From NCBI GenBank assembly GCA_001775485.1, contig MEWX01000026.1, positions 1 through 51,977 on the forward strand: a stretch of DNA of 51,977 bases, in the 5' to 3' direction. Positions 49,074 through 51,977 of the stretch are shown here, in pieces. Source of the stretch: Candidatus Adlerbacteria bacterium RIFCSPLOWO2_01_FULL_51_16 (GTDB lineage Bacteria > Patescibacteriota > Minisyncoccia > Phycocordibacterales > SBAW01). How positions within the stretch are numbered: the stretch's first letter is position 1; every line of letters begins with the position of its first letter. The notes under the pieces are model-generated. The model had not been told where the DNA came from. It saw only the letters and a list, made by a program, of their open reading frames with translations, and ran no database searches. The position numbers and the translations under genes were made by a program.

Positions 49074-49103
49074 AAACCCCCGGAAATCCGGGGGTTTGCT
49101 TTT
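49074..49103. terminator. Intrinsic terminator
   Basis: AAACCCCCGGAAATCCGGGGGTTTGCTTTT between convergent ORFs. Confidence 0.82.
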
Positions 49104-49536
49104 AGAAAAGTTTTTGTCCGTGAGCGCTCCAGCGTTGATGGAGATAGATAGCGGAGACAACATACAGGCCGGCGACAACCACAAACACAATGTAGTTTGA
49201 ACTAATTGACATGCCGATGTTTTGGCCAAGGAGCCCCACAAACCCCAAATTGAGACCCGAGACCACCATAACCGCAAAGGCGGCGCTGTCCCACGTATCT
49301 TTTTTCCCAAATAATGTTCTGTGCTCCGCCCAGCGATAGAGAAGATATGCCGCCGAGAGGCCCGAAATAATCCAACAGAGCTTGAGGCCGAGTAATACCA
49401 AAGGAAGAGCCCCGGGAATGTTTACCGCCAAAGACAACGCCGGCGGCACCCCGCCGATAAATAATGCAACCGCCGCTATGAGTAACCGCACCTCCGACCA
49501 CACAAAACTCCACCACAGAAGCTTATCGTGATTCAT
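49102..49536 (-). CDS. Membrane protein, about 4 TM helices, unknown function
   Basis: 144 aa, strongly hydrophobic segments. Confidence 0.65.
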   Translation of the reverse strand: MNHDKLLWWSFVWSEVRLLIAAVALFIGGVPPALSLAVNIPGALPLVLLGLKLCWIISGLSAAYLLYRWAEHRTLFGKKDTWDSAAFAVMVVSGLNLGFVGLLGQNIGMSISSNYIVFVVVAGLYVVSAIYLHQRWSAHGQKLF

Positions 49537-49598
49537 AATGCCCTCAATTATACATCCAAACCTGAAGCCCTCATGAATGTGCGGGCAAGAGTTATGGG

Positions 49599-49682
49599 TG
49601 CCGGAGAGAGGATTTGAACCTCCAAGCCCTTGCGAGCACTACGACCTGAACGTAGCGTGTCTACCAATTTCACCACTCCGGC
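49599..49682 (-). tRNA. tRNA-Leu(CAG)
   Basis: Reverse complement GCCGGAGTGGTGAAATTGGTAGACACGCTACGTTCAGGTCGTAGTGCTCGCAAGGGCTTGGAGGTTCAAATCCTCTCTCCGGCA: acceptor stem pairs, anticodon loop TTCAGGT, long variable arm; CCA not encoded. Confidence 0.95.
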
Positions 49683-49708
49683 GATGCACGCATTGTAGAC
49701 ATTTCTAA

Positions 49709-50113
49709 CTATTCAAGCAAAGATTGCTTGACAGCCGCGCAGTCGTCGAACATGGGTAGGTTTTTTAATTCTTCTTTTGGGACCCACTGCCATTCCTCTA
49801 CCTCAGTAGGATCAATAACGAGATCGAGGGTGTCACAGGTGCAGGTATACGCGATAAACACCTGATGCATATTGCTTTTGTAGTGAAAGGAGGGTTCGAC
49901 TCGAAACGGTTTTACATTTTTAATATCAAGACCAAGCTCTTCCTTAATCTCGCGAACTATCGACTCTTCAGGAGCTTCGCCGGCATGGAGGCGACCACCG
50001 GGAAACTCCCAGACAGTGTCTCCTATACCACGGCAAACCAAAATTTTTCCATCGCGTATGATGATCGCCTTCTGCGCAACATTACCAACAAAAAGTTCTT
50101 TATTAATTGCCAT
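49709..50113 (-). CDS. Nudix hydrolase
   Basis: Nudix box GGRLHAGEAPEESIVREIKEELGL. Confidence 0.9.
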   Translation of the reverse strand: MAINKELFVGNVAQKAIIIRDGKILVCRGIGDTVWEFPGGRLHAGEAPEESIVREIKEELGLDIKNVKPFRVEPSFHYKSNMHQVFIAYTCTCDTLDLVIDPTEVEEWQWVPKEELKNLPMFDDCAAVKQSLLE

Positions 50114-50114
50114 G

Positions 50115-50186
50115 TGCGAGCGGAAGGGATCGAACCTTCGGCCTTCCCCTTATCAGAGGGATGCTCTACCACTGAGCTACGCTCGC
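50115..50186 (-). tRNA. tRNA-Ile(GAT)
   Basis: Reverse complement GCGAGCGTAGCTCAGTGGTAGAGCATCCCTCTGATAAGGGGAAGGCCGAAGGTTCGATCCCTTCCGCTCGCA: anticodon loop CTGATAA; CCA not encoded. Confidence 0.94.
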
Positions 50187-50265
50187 GTGTGAAAAATATT
50201 AGCAAATATAACGATTATCCGCCAGCGAAGAAATTTCTTGTAAAAATAAATTTTTGGAAGAAATC

Positions 50266-50285
50266 TTGTCCACAGGTTATACACA
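50266..50285 (+). promoter_or_regulatory. Pair of DnaA-box-like motifs in AT-rich intergenic region
   Basis: TTGTCCACA (50266-50274) and TTATACACA (50277-50285), same orientation, 11-bp period; AT-rich tract follows to 50431. Confidence 0.5.
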
Positions 50286-50431
50286 GTTTTGAGTTGTCAA
50301 AAAGTATTGCGCTCTCGTCCATAGACGCTACTATAAATCTCTATTGTCAGTTTTTGTCCGTTTATCCTTTCTTAAGAAAAAAGAAAGACCCGGGCAAAAA
50401 ATTAATTAATACAAGAAATATAAACTAAGAA

Positions 50432-50878
50432 ATGGAAACTCAAAGTGCGCTTCCGAAAATCAAAAGCGCCGCACTAGACGCTCTTGAAGGAGGCGACGCT
50501 GCTATACGCAGCGAGTATGAAAAAAGTGGTGCATGGGGGATGTTGACCTCTATAGACATCCACGGGTGCAACCCGGAGACCATCCGCTCTGCGGATGAGA
50601 TAAAGCGGTTCGTTGTGGAGCTATGTGACCTCATCAAAATGAAGCGCTTCGGCGAGTGCACGGTTGTAAATTTCGGTGAGGATGAAAAGGTGGCCGGTTT
50701 CTCGATGGTTCAACTTATCGAGACCTCCTGCATCAGCGCCCACTTCGCAAACCAAACAAACACGACCTACCTAGATATCTTCTCGTGCAAGTGCTACAGC
50801 CCCGTAGAGGCGGCAGAGTTTGCCAAAGAGTTCTTCGGCGGCTCCGACTACACGATGACCTACACCCTCCGAAAGTAG
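50432..50878 (+). CDS. S-adenosylmethionine decarboxylase (SpeD/SpeH)-family pyruvoyl protein
   Basis: GMLTSIDIHGCNPETI...LIETSCISAHFANQTNTTYLDIFSCKCYSPVEAAEFAKEFFG: Ser/His/Cys catalytic pattern in place of canonical ESHISIH...DIFTCG. Confidence 0.8.
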   Translation: METQSALPKIKSAALDALEGGDAAIRSEYEKSGAWGMLTSIDIHGCNPETIRSADEIKRFVVELCDLIKMKRFGECTVVNFGEDEKVAGFSMVQLIETSCISAHFANQTNTTYLDIFSCKCYSPVEAAEFAKEFFGGSDYTMTYTLRK

Positions 50879-50900
50879 ACTCTTGGACATAGGAAATTGA

Positions 50901-50930
50901 AAACCCCGACCGCAAGCGGTCGGGGTTTAC
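50901..50930. terminator. Bidirectional intrinsic terminator
   Basis: AAACCCCGACCGCAAGCGGTCGGGGTTT between convergent ORFs. Confidence 0.87.
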
Positions 50931-51109
50931 TCTATTTTGTGCAACCACCAGAATGGCGGTGGCATATAGAAAAGAGGGTTCGCAGCGGCAAACCACAGAC
51001 GCCAGAGCTGCTCGGTGTTGCTCGTTGTCACGCTGAACCACATTGAAAGAAAGTCAATTCCTGGGGCTTGCTGATGCAGGCCCGCCGTAGCGAACTCATC
51101 CTGCGTCAT
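50927..51109 (-). CDS. Small ORF, 60 aa, unknown function
   Basis: MTQDEFATAGLHQQAPGIDFLSMWFSVTTSNTEQLWRLWFAAANPLFYMPPPFWWLHKIE; strong SD GGAGGTTTGTC before ATG 51109; start internal to the track ORF. Confidence 0.6.
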   Translation of the reverse strand: MTQDEFATAGLHQQAPGIDFLSMWFSVTTSNTEQLWRLWFAAANPLFYMPPPFWWLHKIE

Positions 51110-51150
51110 GACAAACCTCCGTTCTGTCCACTCTAATCGTAGCACGCAAA

Positions 51151-51180
51151 AAAGGAACGCCGACCTCGCGGTCGGCGCTT
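51151..51180 (-). terminator. Intrinsic terminator (minus strand)
   Basis: CGCCGACC-GCGA-GGTCGGCG then TTCCTTTTTT on minus strand. Confidence 0.85.
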
Positions 51181-51214
51181 TTTGTATTTCCGATTGTAAG
51201 TAGCCGAGGATTGC

Positions 51215-51418
51215 TCAGTCCCACCACTTCGCGTTTTTAAGCTTGGGCATCGTGAGCGTAAAACGGACAACGGTCCATACAACGGGAACGAGCATGATCG
51301 TCAGGATGATCCCCGCAAACCAGGTCGCCGCCGTATTGCCTTCGCCTATTTCAGCAGCCAAAGGCGGAATCCAGAAGAGCATCGCGATAGGGCCTATGAC
51401 TCCCAAAAGATAAGTCAT
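51215..51418 (-). CDS. Small membrane protein, 67 aa, two TM helices
   Basis: MTYLLGVIGPIAMLFWIPPLAAEIGEGNTAATWFAGIILTIMLVPVVWTVVRFTLTMPKLKNAKWWD; SD GGGAGGTTGTC before ATG. Confidence 0.65.
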   Translation of the reverse strand: MTYLLGVIGPIAMLFWIPPLAAEIGEGNTAATWFAGIILTIMLVPVVWTVVRFTLTMPKLKNAKWWD

Positions 51419-51470
51419 GACAACCTCCCTTTCTGTCGAGACTATACCACAAGCACGATAAAACCGCCCC

Positions 51471-51506
51471 TACATTAACTTTACGCTATAGTGTAAAGTT
51501 AATGTA
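51471..51506. repeat. 14-bp perfect inverted repeat
   Basis: TACATTAACTTTAC-GCTATAGT-GTAAAGTTAATGTA; flanked by AAAACCGCCC direct repeats at 51460-51469 and 51513-51522. Confidence 0.93.
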
Positions 51507-51511
51507 TACGG

Positions 51512-51537
51512 CAAAACCGCCCGATGTGGGCGTTTTG
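51512..51537 (-). terminator. Putative terminator of the 16S transcript (minus strand)
   Basis: Minus strand AAAACGCCCACATCGGGCGGTTTT: GC stem with T-run. Confidence 0.65.
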
Positions 51538-51806
51538 ATTGAGCATTGACACACTTTCAGAGAATTATCCTTCACCCCAAGGGGTTCAGGATCGTCTAGA
51601 AGACGACCTTTCTCTTGTTCCGTTCGGCTTCGCGTTCCTCCCGTTGTACTCAACGGGTACTGGCGAAACCTCTAGTCCCTAACGGTTGGGGGGGCGTACC
51701 GAGTGCAATTTGGGATTAGCACTATCATCCGAGTATCTTGCGATACCCATCGCCATTCAGTTCTATCGTCAATTGAGCGATAGAACGCATTTCATTTGAA
51801 TTATTC
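51538..51806 (-). ncRNA. Hairpin-rich region immediately 3' of 16S helix 45 (trailer, insertion or intron-like; unclassified)
   Basis: Minus strand hairpins: GTTCTATCG/CGATAGAAC (9 bp), GGGTATC-GCAA-GATACTC, GGTTTCGC/GCGAAGCC, CCCGTT/AACGGG, GGTCGTC/GACGATC, ATCCTGAACCCCTTGGGGTGAAGGAT. Confidence 0.5.
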
Positions 51807-51977
51807 CACGACCAGCTTCCGCTAGCCGTGCCTTGTTACGACTTACTCCCTGTCACCGAGTTTACCGTGGTCCCCCTAAGGGAACTTCGGGCACTCCCGG
51901 CTTCCTTGAGTTGACGGGCGGTGAGTACAAGACTTGAGAACGTATTCACCGCGGTATAGCTGACCCGCGATTACTAG
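51807..51977 (-). rRNA. 16S ribosomal RNA, 3' portion (partial; gene continues beyond right edge)
   Basis: Reverse complement CTAGTAATCGCGGGTCAGCTATACCGCGGTGAATACGTTCTCAAGTCTTGTACTCACCGCCCGTC ... AGTCGTAACAAGG, then helix 45 CACGGCTAGC-GGAA-GCTGGTCGTG (51807-51830). Confidence 0.95.

Noticed and set aside
51538-51806. Firm call of a group I intron in the 16S gene
   Set aside because: Possible P1, P3 and P7/J8-7-like elements are present, but P4-P6 and a convincing 3' exon are not; kept only as a hypothesis.
1-51977. CRISPR array
   Set aside because: No regularly spaced direct repeats with unique spacers were seen.
1-51977. Alternative genetic code (TGA recoded, as in some CPR lineages)
   Set aside because: TGA serves as a normal stop in several genes (e.g. 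ATGA overlaps at 9042, 14398 and the SDR stop at 17054), and conserved proteins show no in-frame TGA.

Overview
The window looks like a Candidate Phyla Radiation (Patescibacteria/Parcubacteria-like) chromosome segment; that assignment is an inference from 16S-like sequence and gene content. About 40 kb is a mosaic cell-surface glycan locus: roughly 13 glycosyltransferases, a Wzx-like flippase, an O-antigen ligase/polymerase-like protein cut by the left edge, FkbM and other methyltransferases, nucleotide-sugar enzymes, AsnB and GtrA. It is followed by an operon with a TraD/VirD4-like ATPase, a ComEA-like HhH protein, a DUF4015-type protein and RsmI; then PurF-like, MurC/MurD, DUF167, two tRNAs (Leu-CAG, Ile-GAT), a Nudix protein, an AdoMetDC-family protein, small ORFs, and the 3' part of a 16S rRNA gene on the minus strand running off the right edge. 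The most unusual signals are: (1) a 16S 3' end with intact helix 45 but no recognisable anti-Shine-Dalgarno, followed by ~270 nt of hairpin-rich sequence, although nearby genes have strong SD motifs; (2) palindromic elements apparently translated in frame inside murD, murC and the DUF4015 gene; (3) relics of a C-methyltransferase gene and a glycosyltransferase gene; (4) unusual domain fusions (SDR+CapD, deacetylase+FkbM, GT2+methyltransferase); (5) a class of solo genes with strong SDs and hairpin terminators scattered among the tightly packed operons; (6) paired DnaA-box-like motifs in an AT-rich intergenic region. No CRISPR array, transposase or recognisable defence system was seen. All assignments come from reading motifs by eye; no database search was run.
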